From Propionibacterium sp. (GTDB lineage: Bacteria; Actinomycetota; Actinomycetes; Propionibacteriales; Propionibacteriaceae): a stretch of 14,197 bases of DNA. Made by a program: the position numbers and the translations under genes. A model generated the notes under the pieces. That model had not been told where the DNA came from and ran no database searches. It worked only from the letters and a program-made list of their open reading frames with translations. The stretch covers positions 1 to 14,197 of the forward strand of contig JAAYAO010000504.1 in assembly GCA_012719335.1 (NCBI GenBank), given 5' to 3'. Shown here piece by piece: positions 1 to 7,380 of this stretch. Within the stretch, counting starts at the first letter, position 1. Each line of letters begins with the position of its first letter.

Positions 1-1318
1 GCAGGCTGACCCCGTCCAGCGGTGCCTGGGTGGTGCCGTCGACCACCTCGGGCATCGGGATGCCGGCCAGGTCGAGGATCGTCGGGGCGATGTCGTTGAC
101 GTGGCCGAACTGGCTGCGCACTTGGCCGGGGGTGTCGATACCGGCCGGGTAGCTGAGCACCATCGCGTTGCGGGTGCCGCCCAGGTGGGAGGCGATCTGT
201 TTCACCCATTGCAGCGGGGTGGACATCGCCCACGCCCAGCCGGCCGGGTACTGGGCGTAGGAGTCGGGGCCGCCGAGTTGGTGCAGCCCGGCCAACTGGG
301 CGGCGAGTGGTTCCTGCAGGCCCTGCAGGGCGCCCATGTAGTTGATCGATCCGGGTGGGCCGCCCTCGGCCGAGCCACCGTTGTCGCCGACGATGTAGAC
401 GAACAGGGTGTTGTCGAAGATGCCCTGGGCCTTGAGTTCGTCGACGACCTTGCCGATCTGCACGTCGGTGTGTTCGAGGAATCCGGCGTAGACCTCCATC
501 ATCCGGGCGGCGACGGTGCGCTGGTCGTCGTCGAGGCTGTCCCAGGCCGGGATCGCGTCGGGTCGCGGGGTCAACCGGGTGCCCTCGGGTACCGCGCCGG
601 CGGCGATCTGGTCGGCGAGCATCCGTTCGCGGATCGCGTCCCAGCCCTCGTCGAAGCGTCCGGCGTACTTGTCGGCCCAGCGCAGCGGCACCTGCAGGGG
701 GGCGTGAGTGGCGCCGGGGGCGAGGTAGGCGAAGAACGGACGGTCGGGGGTGGCGGCCCGCTGCAACCTGATCCAGTCGATCGTCCGCGCGGCCAGGTCC
801 TCGCTGACGTGATAGTCGGGGTCGGTGGACGGGGTGACCGGTGCGGTGCCCTCGTACAGGGAGGGCTCGTACTGGTTCGTCTCCCCGCCCAGGAAACCGT
901 AGAAGTGGTCGAACCCGACCCCGGTCGGCCACCGGTCGAAGGGGCCGGCCTGCGAGCACTCCCAGGCCGGGGCGAGGTGCCATTTGCCGAAACAGCCGGT
1001 GGCGTAGCCGTTCAGTTGCAGAACCCGGGCGATGGTGGCGGTCTCCTCGCGCAGCACCCCGTTGTAGCCGGGATGGTCCCACGCGGAGTTGAGCACCGTG
1101 CCCACCCCGGTGACGTGGGCGTCACGGCCGGTCAGCAGGCTGGCGCGGGTCGGGGAACAGATCGCGGTGGTGTGGAACCGGTTGTACCGCAGGCCGTCGG
1201 CGGCCAGGGCGTCCAGTGCGGGGGTGTCGACCACACCCCCGAAGGTGCCCGGGGCACCGAATCCGACATCGTCGAGCAGGACGACGACAACGTTGGGCGG
1301 GGTGTGTTCGGCGGCCAT
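1..1318 (-). CDS. AtsA-type arylsulfatase, 3' end beyond window
   Basis: Hydrolyses sulfate esters using a formylglycine made from an active-site cysteine. The frame is open from ATG at 1318 to the window edge: 439 residues, against roughly 750-790 for AtsA-type enzymes from memory, so the C-terminal part is missing. Visible sulfatase signatures are the metal-binding LLDD near residues 14-17, the CSPTR modification motif with Cys54, FGKWH at 110-114, PGATHAP near 201-207, GDNGG near 311-315 and GHVNDIAPTILDLAGI near 405-420. These include the usual Asp, Lys, His and Asn active-site residues. No signal peptide or lipobox precedes the domain, so the enzyme is probably cytoplasmic. The start is preceded by a weak AGGACAGGA; a GTG two codons upstream is possible. 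It follows the CPBP gene on the same strand but appears to have its own promoter. No formylglycine-generating enzyme is in the window. The physiological substrate cannot be told. Confidence 0.93.
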   Translation of the reverse strand, partial: MAAEHTPPNVVVVLLDDVGFGAPGTFGGVVDTPALDALAADGLRYNRFHTTAICSPTRASLLTGRDAHVTGVGTVLNSAWDHPGYNGVLREETATIARVLQLNGYATGCFGKWHLAPAWECSQAGPFDRWPTGVGFDHFYGFLGGETNQYEPSLYEGTAPVTPSTDPDYHVSEDLAARTIDWIRLQRAATPDRPFFAYLAPGATHAPLQVPLRWADKYAGRFDEGWDAIRERMLADQIAAGAVPEGTRLTPRPDAIPAWDSLDDDQRTVAARMMEVYAGFLEHTDVQIGKVVDELKAQGIFDNTLFVYIVGDNGGSAEGGPPGSINYMGALQGLQEPLAAQLAGLHQLGGPDSYAQYPAGWAWAMSTPLQWVKQIASHLGGTRNAMVLSYPAGIDTPGQVRSQFGHVNDIAPTILDLAGIPMPEVVDGTTQAPLDGVSL

Positions 1319-1358
1319 GGGCACGGGTCCTGTCCTGGTCGAAAACCTTTCCGAACGG

Positions 1359-1387
1359 ACTTTAAGGCCTTGAACTTAAGGGGTCCA
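1359..1387 (-). promoter_or_regulatory. Promoter of the arylsulfatase gene
   Basis: On the minus strand a -35-like TGGACC (1382-1387, four of six to TTGACA) lies 17 nt from a -10-like TAAAGT (1359-1364). Transcription would start near 1352, giving a leader of about 35 nt before the ATG at 1318. This patch is clearly more AT-rich than its surroundings. It falls between the CPBP stop at 1414 and the sulfatase start, so the sulfatase is likely transcribed independently of the upstream operon. Assigned from sequence only. Confidence 0.5.
1368..1381. promoter_or_regulatory. Candidate operator palindrome in the sulfatase promoter
   Basis: CCTTGAACTTAAGG is an imperfect palindrome (two mismatched pairs in fourteen bases) that fills most of the spacer between the -35 and -10 elements. 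A further TTTAAGG lies directly beside it. The position suits a repressor or a MerR-type activator that reshapes the spacer, though a 17-nt spacer is shorter than the 19-20 nt usual for MerR promoters. No regulator gene is adjacent, so the factor is unknown. Confidence 0.3.
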
Positions 1388-1413
1388 GTGTTTTCCCGCC
1401 CACCGGCGCCGGG

Positions 1414-2190
1414 TCACAGCCAGGTGACGTGCGGGGCGAGCAGGGCGTACCCGACGAAGGCGCCGATGTCGAGCAGGGTGTGGCAGATCACCAGCGGCAT
1501 CACCCGCCGCCACCGCTGGTAAACCAGACCCAGCACGATGCCCATCGCGACGTTGCCCAGCGCCATGCCCGGGCCCTGGTAGAGGTGGTAGGCGCCGCGG
1601 ATCAGCGCGGAGGTGATGATCACCACCGGCCAGCGCCACCGCAGTTCGCGCAGCCGGGTGAACAGCCAGCCGACCATCACCACCTCCTCGGCCGCGCCGT
1701 TCATGAACGCTGCCCCGATCAGCACCGGGATGGTCCACCAGTTCGCGGCCAGGTTCGCCGCGACGATCTCGGCGCTCAACCCCAGTTCGCGGGCGGCCAG
1801 GTACACCCCCAGCCCGGGGATGCCGATCAGTGCGGTCAACCCGACCGCGGCGGCCAGATCGCGGCCCGGGCGGCGCAGGTCGAACCCGATCGTGGCGAAC
1901 GGACGGCCGTGGCTGAGGTACAGCAGGTAGAGCACCAACACCACCGGCACCAGGCCGAAGGCAATGTTGGCGAGCTGGTAGGTGAGGTCGAGCCAGGGCC
2001 GGTCGGGCACCACCGAGGAGTTCATCGTGGCCCGCTGGTCGGCGATCACCTCTGGGCGGGTCAGCCGTTCGATCAGCCGCAGGATCGCGTACACCGCGCT
2101 CTGGCCGAAGGTGACCGCCAACACCACCCAGACCTCGACCCCGGGCCGTCCCGGCCGCGGTGTCGGCCCGGGTTCGGCCGGGGACGTCAT
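1414..2190 (-). CDS. CPBP-family intramembrane protease-like protein
   Basis: A 258-residue polytopic membrane protein with about seven hydrophobic segments (near residues 19-40, 70-92, 112-133, 151-178, 187-206, 208-224 and 230-252). CPBP (Abi/CAAX-like) signatures are present: a double Glu at 168-169 after a TM segment, RGAYHLYQG with His202, and CHTLLD with His237 and Asp241. The Arg of the classical EExxxR motif is Val173 here, followed by Gly-Trp. From memory, actinobacterial members often read EExxVxGY at this point, so the change seems subgroup-typical rather than damage. The family contains Rce1-like glutamic proteases, but most bacterial members lack a known substrate. The ATG overlaps the GNAT stop codon as ATGA and has no clear Shine-Dalgarno, which suggests coupled translation as the last gene of a three-gene operon. 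Confidence 0.88.
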   Translation of the reverse strand: MTSPAEPGPTPRPGRPGVEVWVVLAVTFGQSAVYAILRLIERLTRPEVIADQRATMNSSVVPDRPWLDLTYQLANIAFGLVPVVLVLYLLYLSHGRPFATIGFDLRRPGRDLAAAVGLTALIGIPGLGVYLAARELGLSAEIVAANLAANWWTIPVLIGAAFMNGAAEEVVMVGWLFTRLRELRWRWPVVIITSALIRGAYHLYQGPGMALGNVAMGIVLGLVYQRWRRVMPLVICHTLLDIGAFVGYALLAPHVTWL

Positions 2191-3179
2191 GGGGCGACTC
2201 GGGTGCGGTACCGGTACCGGTGGTGTTCGGTGAAGCCGAGTTGGTCGTACATCGCCAGGGCCGGGTCGTTGCCGGCCACCACCTGCAGGTAGGCGTGGTC
2301 GGCGGGGCTGTCGGCGGCGAGCAGTTGGGTGATCGCCCGGCCCAGGCCGCGGCGGCGGTGCCGGGGGTGCACCTCGACACAGGAGATGCCCAGCCAGTTC
2401 TCCGCGGTGGCGCCGCGGCCGATCGCGGCCGGGCCGTGTTCGTCGGCCAAGGTCAGGTACCGGGCCGGGCCGGCCTGCAGCACCGGCTGTGCCCGGGGGT
2501 CGGCGCCCTCCCCGCCGCGCAGCAGGGTCATCCAGTCGGGGGTCGGTTCGTCGTGCCAGATCGGCCGGAAGCCCTCGGGCAGGTGCGCGGGGCCGGCAGC
2601 GGGCCCGGTGAGGTCGGCGACCAGGACGTGGGTGGCTTCGTCGGTGTGCCACCCGGCCGCCTCGGCGGCGGCGTCCACCTCGGCGACCGAGGGGCCGGCG
2701 TCGCGGGTCTCGCCGAGCGGTTCACCGTCGGTGTTCAGGGTGATCTGCAAGCGTCCGGGCAGCCCCCGGTGGCGGTAGAACTCCTCGACCGCGGTCAGGG
2801 CGTCGGTGATCGGCAGGCCGGGATCCCCGGCGATCAGGGTGGAGTTCGCCCGGCCCGTCCAGCCCAGCCCGGCGCGGATCAGCCAGCCGCCGAGCCGGAA
2901 CCGTTCCAGGCCCGGCCAGCCGTGGGTGGCGACCCGTTCCACATCGAGCGGGGTGGAGACCGGACGCACCATCCGGGGGCCGGTCTCGCGGCGGTGGGTG
3001 ATCCGGGAGCGTTCCACCCATTGCGGGCCGGAGTCGGTGGGCAACACGATCAGATGCGGCCCGTCCACCCCCAAGGGGTTCCCGACCAGGTCACGGGCGC
3101 CGTCGTCGGATTCGATGCGCAGCGACACCCGGGCCGCCCCGGCCGGTGGTGCCGACACCAGGGTGACGGCGTCGTTCAC
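2187..3179 (-). CDS. GNAT-family acetyltransferase with N-terminal SH3-like region
   Basis: A 330-residue protein whose C-terminal part is a GNAT fold. It has [16 protein letters not shown] at 268-283, with the acetyl-CoA-binding RxxGxG at 275-280, then the closing [12 protein letters not shown] near 304-316. Residues 15-65 look like a small beta-rich SH3-like module, in a layout I associate with the mycobacterial Rv0428c type (from memory). The middle section is poorly conserved and may be a degenerate second GNAT half. The frame is open further upstream, but the GTG at 3179 fits best: it overlaps the preceding stop codon as GTGA and a GGGG sits about 10 nt upstream. Translation is probably coupled to both neighbours. 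The acceptor substrate cannot be inferred. Confidence 0.9.
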   Translation of the reverse strand: MNDAVTLVSAPPAGAARVSLRIESDDGARDLVGNPLGVDGPHLIVLPTDSGPQWVERSRITHRRETGPRMVRPVSTPLDVERVATHGWPGLERFRLGGWLIRAGLGWTGRANSTLIAGDPGLPITDALTAVEEFYRHRGLPGRLQITLNTDGEPLGETRDAGPSVAEVDAAAEAAGWHTDEATHVLVADLTGPAAGPAHLPEGFRPIWHDEPTPDWMTLLRGGEGADPRAQPVLQAGPARYLTLADEHGPAAIGRGATAENWLGISCVEVHPRHRRRGLGRAITQLLAADSPADHAYLQVVAGNDPALAMYDQLGFTEHHRYRYRTRVAP

Positions 3180-3970
3180 CGCTGCCCCAGGTGGGTGCGG
3201 GTGAACTCGAGGGCCTCGGCCAGATCCTTCTCCCGTTGGGCGCGCGAGCCCGACTTGCGGGTGTTCACCTCCAACACCACATGGCCCCGGTAGCCGCGGT
3301 CGGTCAACGCCGCCAACACCTTGTCGGCCTGCTGGTTGCCGTGCCCGGGAATCAGATGTTCGTCGTTGAACGACCCCATCCCGTCGGTCAGGTGCAGATG
3401 CTGCAACCGGTCGCCCCAACTGTGCACCATGTCCAGGGACTGCACCCGGGCGGTCGCGGCATGGGACAGGTCGAGGGTGAGGGCGTCGTAGTCGAGGTCG
3501 GTGGGGTCCCAGCCGGGCTGGTAGGCCTTCAGCTCACCGGCGGGGGTGCGCCACGGGTACATGTTCTCGACACAGAAGGTGACGTTGTGTTCCTCGTTGA
3601 GCCGGCGCACCCCGGCGATGAAGTCGGTGGCGTAGCCGCGTTGCCACACGAACGGTGGGTGCACCACCACCACGTCCGCGCCGAGTCGTTCGGCGACCTC
3701 GGCCGAACGCACCAACTTGTCCCACGGGTCACTGCCCCAGACCCGTTGGGTGACCAGCAGGGTGGGGGCGTGGATCGCAACCACCGGGATCTGGTGATAG
3801 TCGCGCAGTTTCTCCACCGCGTCCACGTCGGCGGCCACCGGGTCGATGCCGACCATCACCTCGACCCCGTCGTAGCCCAGTCGGCCAGCCAACTCGAAAG
3901 CACTGGACGTCGACTCGGGGTACACCGAGGACGTCGACAGGGACACCTTGGGGCTGGGGTCGGTAGTCAC
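3176..3970 (-). CDS. Sugar-phosphate isomerase/epimerase-like TIM-barrel protein
   Basis: A 264-residue xylose-isomerase/AP-endonuclease-2-type TIM barrel. Metal-site candidates lie at the ends of the beta strands as expected for the fold: Glu37 (DGVEVMV), His67 (AIHAP), His104 (VVHPP), Glu135 (CVENMYPW), Asp167 and His170 (LDLSHA), His193 and Asp196 (HLHLTDG), His205 and His210, and Glu234 (VLEVNTR). The family covers ketose epimerases, inosose dehydratase-like enzymes and endonuclease IV. The motifs fit a small-molecule enzyme better than a DNA enzyme, but the substrate is unknown. It is the first gene of the operon with the GNAT and CPBP genes. GTG at 3970 was chosen because a -10-like TACTGT ends 7 nt upstream, which suits a leaderless mRNA. 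An in-frame GTG at 3979 is the alternative. Confidence 0.9.
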   Translation of the reverse strand: MTTDPSPKVSLSTSSVYPESTSSAFELAGRLGYDGVEVMVGIDPVAADVDAVEKLRDYHQIPVVAIHAPTLLVTQRVWGSDPWDKLVRSAEVAERLGADVVVVHPPFVWQRGYATDFIAGVRRLNEEHNVTFCVENMYPWRTPAGELKAYQPGWDPTDLDYDALTLDLSHAATARVQSLDMVHSWGDRLQHLHLTDGMGSFNDEHLIPGHGNQQADKVLAALTDRGYRGHVVLEVNTRKSGSRAQREKDLAEALEFTRTHLGQR

Positions 3971-3977
3971 AACCCCC

Positions 3978-3983
3978 ACAGTA
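3978..3983 (-). promoter_or_regulatory. -10 element of the TIM-barrel/GNAT/CPBP operon
   Basis: TACTGT on the minus strand fits the actinobacterial TANNNT -10 pattern. It ends 7 nt before the GTG at 3970, so transcription would begin at or next to the start codon. The GGGGG in the gap is only 2 nt from the GTG, too close to act as a normal Shine-Dalgarno. No convincing -35 was seen. The rest of the 149-nt divergent gap up to 4119 is GC-rich and holds nothing else I can assign. Confidence 0.45.
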
Positions 3984-4119
3984 GTGGGCCCCGGGTTGTG
4001 GGTGCTGTTCGGTCGTCCGGACGGGCGTTCGCGGCGGTTCCGCGGGGCCGTGGGCGCCCGGGGCGGGTCGGATTCGACCCGGTTACCAGCGAGCGAACCG
4101 AGTCGTGAACAATAGGCGC

Positions 4120-4758
4120 ATGCGATTCGACCACCTCTCATATGCAGCCGGACCGGAAGGCTTGGCGGCCGCCGCCGCCATGCTGAGCGAGCAATTGGGA
4201 GTGGACACGATCGACGGCGGGTTCCACCCCCGGTTCGGCACCCGGAACCGGCTGATTCCGTTTCGGGACAACAAGTACCTGGAGATCGTCGAGGTGCTGG
4301 AGCACCCGGTCGCGGAGAAGGCGCCCTTCGGTCAGGTGGTGCGCCGGCGCAGTGAAGCCGGTGGCGGTTGGCTGTCGTGGGCGGTGTCGGTGGCAGACCT
4401 GGCCCCCTTCGAGGCCCGCCTGGGCCGCAAGGCGGTCGACGGTTCGCGGCAATTCCCCGACGGACGGCGGCTGGAATGGCGCCAGTTGGGCGTCAAGGGC
4501 ACCCAGGCCGACCCGCAGTTGCCGTTCTTCCTGCAGTGGGTCAGTGGCCCCGATCTGCAGCCCAGCGCACTGCCGGGCGAACTCGACCTGGTGCGGGTGG
4601 AGATCGGCGGCGACCGGGACCGGCTGGAGGAATGGCTCGGCGGCGATGCCGACGAACTGCTCAACGGTGACCCTATGATCGAATGGACCGCCCCGCACGG
4701 CCTGCCGGGCATCGTGGCGGTGCATTTCAACACCCCGCGCGGGATGATTCGCCTCTGA
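4120..4758 (+). CDS. Glyoxalase-like (VOC fold) domain protein
   Basis: A 212-residue protein resembling the glyoxalase-like group (Glyoxalase_3 type) of the vicinal oxygen chelate fold. It opens with [15 protein letters not shown], where His5 would be a first-strand metal ligand. It continues with [10 protein letters not shown] and [10 protein letters not shown] (about residues 43-66), the strand and glutamate pattern of the first beta-alpha-beta unit. A second, weaker unit follows from about residue 150. No substrate can be assigned. The ATG at 4120 was preferred to an in-frame GTG at 4105 because it begins the domain directly; an AACAAT 6 nt upstream could be a weak -10 for a leaderless message. 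It is divergent from the TIM-barrel operon and 49 nt upstream of the aminotransferase gene. Confidence 0.82.
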   Translation: MRFDHLSYAAGPEGLAAAAAMLSEQLGVDTIDGGFHPRFGTRNRLIPFRDNKYLEIVEVLEHPVAEKAPFGQVVRRRSEAGGGWLSWAVSVADLAPFEARLGRKAVDGSRQFPDGRRLEWRQLGVKGTQADPQLPFFLQWVSGPDLQPSALPGELDLVRVEIGGDRDRLEEWLGGDADELLNGDPMIEWTAPHGLPGIVAVHFNTPRGMIRL

Positions 4759-4793
4759 CCCCGTCGCCCGCCGACGCCGCCGGCGGTGGGGCG

Positions 4794-4799
4794 TATGGT
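4794..4799 (+). promoter_or_regulatory. -10 element of the aminotransferase gene
   Basis: TATGGT fits TANNNT and ends 8 nt before the GTG at 4808. A weak -35-like CCGACG (4771-4776, three of six) lies exactly 17 nt upstream. No Shine-Dalgarno is visible before the GTG, so a leaderless transcript is likely. Confidence 0.45.
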
Positions 4800-4807
4800 T
4801 CGGTGTT

Positions 4808-5890
4808 GTGAGCGTGCGTTTTCGTCCCGAAGTCGCGGCCATGCCCCGCTACGTCCCGGGCAAGCCGCCCAGCCCCGGCCCCGACGGGCGGGCCTACAAA
4901 CTGGCCAGCAACGAGAATCCCTTCGACCCGCTGCCCAGTGTGCGGGCCGCGTTGGCCGAGTGTGCGATGAACCGGTACCCCGACCCGGGCAATGCCGCGA
5001 TCGCCGAGGCCCTGGCGGCGAAACTCGGGGTGCCGGCCGACCATCTGGTGTTCGGCACCGGGTCGGTGCAGGTTCTGGCCCAGTTGCTCAGCGCCACCTG
5101 CGGGCCCGGCGACGAGGTGGTGTACCCGTGGCGCAGCTTCGAGGCCTACCCGTTGGCGGTGCAGATGACCGGGGCGAGCGGGGTGCCGGTGCCGCTGGCC
5201 GGGGCCGAACACGACCTGGCCGCGATGGCCGCGGCGGTGACCGACCGCACCCGGGCGGTGCTGCTGTGCACCCCGAACAACCCGACCGGCCCGGCTTTGG
5301 GGGCGGCGGCGGTGGCATCCTTCATCGCCGAGCTGCCGGGCGATGTGCTGGTGGTGTTGGACGAGGCCTATGTCGAATACGTCACCGACCCGGACGCGGT
5401 GCGCGGCCTGACGGTGGTGTCGGCCCACCCCAATGTGGTGTCGTTGCGCACCTTCTCCAAGGCGTACGGGCTGGCCGGGTTGCGGGTCGGGTATGCGGTG
5501 GCCGATCCCTCGATCACCGCGGTTGTGCAGGCCGCGACCATGCCGTTCGCCACCTCGGTGCCGGCCCAGGTGGCGGTGCTGGCGTCGCTGGCGGCCGGCG
5601 ACGAACTGGACGCCCGGGTGTCGGCGGTGGTCGCCGAACGGGAACGGGTGCTGTCCGGGCTGGCCGAGCACGGGTACGAGGTGCCGTCGGCGCAGGGGAA
5701 CTTCTTCTGGTTGGCCGCCGGTACCCGGGGGTTGTCCGCGGCGGCCTGGTCCGACCGGTTCGACGCGGTGGGCCTGTCGGTGCGGGCCTTCCACACCGGT
5801 GGCCCCGGGGACGGGGTTCGGGTGTCGATCGGTGAGGTGGAGGCCAACGACCGCACCCTCGAGGTGATCGCCTCGGTCGGGGCGGCCTGA
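4808..5890 (+). CDS. hisC: Histidinol-phosphate / aromatic amino acid aminotransferase (HisC2/Pat type)
   Basis: A 360-residue fold-type I PLP aminotransferase. Visible features are the substrate-arm KLASNENP at 31-38, the cofactor-phosphate region GTGSVQ at 83-88, PNNPTG at 156-161, DEAYVEY at 185-191, the Schiff-base Lys218 in TFSKAYGLAGLR, and a C-terminal VRVSIGE with the carboxylate-binding Arg. The start (FRPEVAAMPRYVPGK) and YPWRSFEAYPL resemble mycobacterial HisC2/Pat (Rv3772) more than the HisC of his operons. No other his gene is nearby. The reaction is therefore either imidazole acetol phosphate with glutamate in histidine synthesis, or transamination of phenylpyruvate and other aromatic keto acids. 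The symbol pat may be as apt as hisC. It has its own -10-like element and ends 67 nt before radA. Confidence 0.9.
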   Translation: MSVRFRPEVAAMPRYVPGKPPSPGPDGRAYKLASNENPFDPLPSVRAALAECAMNRYPDPGNAAIAEALAAKLGVPADHLVFGTGSVQVLAQLLSATCGPGDEVVYPWRSFEAYPLAVQMTGASGVPVPLAGAEHDLAAMAAAVTDRTRAVLLCTPNNPTGPALGAAAVASFIAELPGDVLVVLDEAYVEYVTDPDAVRGLTVVSAHPNVVSLRTFSKAYGLAGLRVGYAVADPSITAVVQAATMPFATSVPAQVAVLASLAAGDELDARVSAVVAERERVLSGLAEHGYEVPSAQGNFFWLAAGTRGLSAAAWSDRFDAVGLSVRAFHTGGPGDGVRVSIGEVEANDRTLEVIASVGAA

Positions 5891-5945
5891 CCGGCTGCCG
5901 GGCCGGGCGTGGTCGTCGATGCGGCGGATTGTCGGCGCGGATACA

Positions 5946-5951
5946 TAGGCT
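5946..5951 (+). promoter_or_regulatory. -10 element of radA
   Basis: TAGGCT fits TANNNT and ends 6 nt before the ATG at 5958. An overlapping TACATA (5942-5947) is an alternative. No Shine-Dalgarno precedes the ATG, so a leaderless message is likely. No good -35 was seen in the 67-nt gap after the aminotransferase gene. Confidence 0.4.
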
Positions 5952-5957
5952 GAGCCC

Positions 5958-7319
5958 ATGGCGAAGAGCAGGTCGGAATTCCGGTGCACCGAATGCGGCT
6001 GGACCACCGTGCGGTGGGTCGGCCGGTGCGGGGAATGCCAGACCTGGGGTTCGGTGGTCGAATCAGCCGGACCGGCCGCCGCGGCGGCGGTGCAGTCACG
6101 GGTACCGGCCACCGCGGCCGTCCCGATCGGTGAGGTGCCGCTCAGCGCGGCCACCCGCAACCTGACCCGGATCGGGGAACTCGACCGGGTACTCGGTGGT
6201 GGGTTGGTGCCGGGGGCGGTGGTGCTGCTGGCCGGTGAACCGGGGGTCGGCAAATCCACCCTGCTGTTGGACGTTGCCGCCCACTGGGCCCGGGCGGACC
6301 GGCCCACCCTGTACGTCACCGGTGAGGAATCGGCCGCCCAGGTACGGTTGCGTGCCGAACGCACCGGGTCACTGACCGAGAACCTGTGGTTGGCCGCCGA
6401 GGACGACCTGGAGGTCATCCTGGGCCACATCGAACAGGTCGAACCGTCGCTGATGGTGCTGGACTCGGTGCAAACCGTGCGGGCCAGCGCCGACGGTTCG
6501 TCCGGGTCGGTCAGCCAGGTGCGCGAGGTCACCGGAGCGCTGGTGCGGGTGGCGAAACGCCGCGGGATGGCGGTGGTCATCGTGGGGCACGTCACCAAGG
6601 ACGGCGCGATCGCCGGGCCGCGGTTGTTGGAACACCTGGTGGACGTGGTGCTGTCGTTCGAGGGGGATCGGCATTCGGGGTTCCGGATGGTGCGGGCCAC
6701 CAAGAACCGGTTCGGGCCGGCCGACGAGGTCGGCTGTTTCGAGATGGGTGAGGGCGGCATCGTGGAGGTGACCGACCCGTCGGGGTTGTTCACCTCCCAT
6801 CACGAGGAGCCGGTGCCGGGTACCGCGGTGACCGTGACGTTGGAGGGCCGCCGGCCTCTGCTGGCCGAGGTGCAGGCGCTGTTGGCGCCCACCGAACAGA
6901 ACGCACGACGCACCACCCAGGGGGTGGATTCGGCGCGGGTGGCGATGATCGTGGCGGTACTGCACCGGCGGGTGCGGGTGTTGTCGGGGATCAACGACGT
7001 GTACGTCTCCACCGTCGGTGGGGCACGGGTGGTCGACCCGGCCGCCGACCTGGCGATCGCCCTGGCCCTGGCCACCGCAACCGCCAAGGCGGCGCCCTGG
7101 GGGCGGGTGGTGGCCCTGGGTGAGGTCGGATTGGCCGGCGAGTTGCGTCCGGTGCCGGCGATCTCGCGGCGCCTGAACGAGGCCGCCCGGTTGGGGTTCA
7201 ACCTGGCGGTCGTCCCGGCCCGCAGCGAGTTCACCCCACCGGCCGGGATGCGGGTGATCGCCGCCCCCACCCTGGCCCGGGCCCTGGAGGAGCTCGCCGG
7301 GAGACCGCCCCGCGGGTGA
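5958..7319 (+). CDS. radA: DNA repair protein RadA (Sms)
   Basis: A 453-residue RecA-like DNA-dependent ATPase and helicase that processes recombination intermediates and branch migration. Domains in order: an N-terminal C4 zinc finger (Cys10, Cys13, Cys24, Cys27); the RecA-like core with Walker A GEPGVGKS at 93-100, Walker B LMVLDS near 165-170 and the RadA-specific KNRFG at 249-253; and a C-terminal Lon-protease-like domain from about 290, a non-proteolytic scaffold in this family. Length is normal. disA follows after 61 nt. This pairing is conserved, and RadA is reported in Bacillus and mycobacteria to bind DisA and lower its c-di-AMP synthesis. A separate promoter-like element before disA suggests the two can also be expressed independently. 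Confidence 0.97.
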   Translation: MAKSRSEFRCTECGWTTVRWVGRCGECQTWGSVVESAGPAAAAAVQSRVPATAAVPIGEVPLSAATRNLTRIGELDRVLGGGLVPGAVVLLAGEPGVGKSTLLLDVAAHWARADRPTLYVTGEESAAQVRLRAERTGSLTENLWLAAEDDLEVILGHIEQVEPSLMVLDSVQTVRASADGSSGSVSQVREVTGALVRVAKRRGMAVVIVGHVTKDGAIAGPRLLEHLVDVVLSFEGDRHSGFRMVRATKNRFGPADEVGCFEMGEGGIVEVTDPSGLFTSHHEEPVPGTAVTVTLEGRRPLLAEVQALLAPTEQNARRTTQGVDSARVAMIVAVLHRRVRVLSGINDVYVSTVGGARVVDPAADLAIALALATATAKAAPWGRVVALGEVGLAGELRPVPAISRRLNEAARLGFNLAVVPARSEFTPPAGMRVIAAPTLARALEELAGRPPRG

Positions 7320-7340
7320 ACCGCCGACGGGCCCACTCAA

Positions 7341-7373
7341 TACACTGGGGCCCGGAAACGGCCAACGAGGGAG
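7341..7373 (+). promoter_or_regulatory. disA promoter -10 and Shine-Dalgarno
   Basis: TACACT (7341-7346) fits TANNNT and would start transcription near 7353, giving a leader of about 28 nt. GAGGGAG (7367-7373) lies 7 nt before the GTG at 7381 and is the clearest Shine-Dalgarno in the window. It fixes the disA start. disA therefore looks leadered, unlike its neighbours. No strong -35 was seen. Confidence 0.5.
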
Positions 7374-7380
7374 TGCACCG

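Noticed and set aside
1404..1413. CCGGCGCCGG palindrome after the CPBP stop
   Set aside because: It could form only a loopless stem and is not followed by T residues, so it is not a credible terminator.
101..1522. Long plus-strand open frame (473 codons) over the sulfatase
   Set aside because: It is the antisense of a clear sulfatase frame, has no recognisable domain, and high GC suppresses stop codons on the opposite strand.
3180..3419. Upstream extension of the GNAT frame
   Set aside because: It would overlap the TIM-barrel gene by 240 nt with low-complexity residues; the GTGA junction at 3179 is the natural start.
4777..4786. CCGCCGGCGG palindrome upstream of the aminotransferase gene
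   Set aside because: It has no loop and no T-tract, and such GC-only palindromes are common by chance at this base composition.
4727..6793. Minus-strand open frame of 688 codons across the aminotransferase and radA genes
   Set aside because: It is antisense to two well-supported genes and its Pro/Arg/Thr/Ser-rich low-complexity translation is typical of a high-GC shadow.
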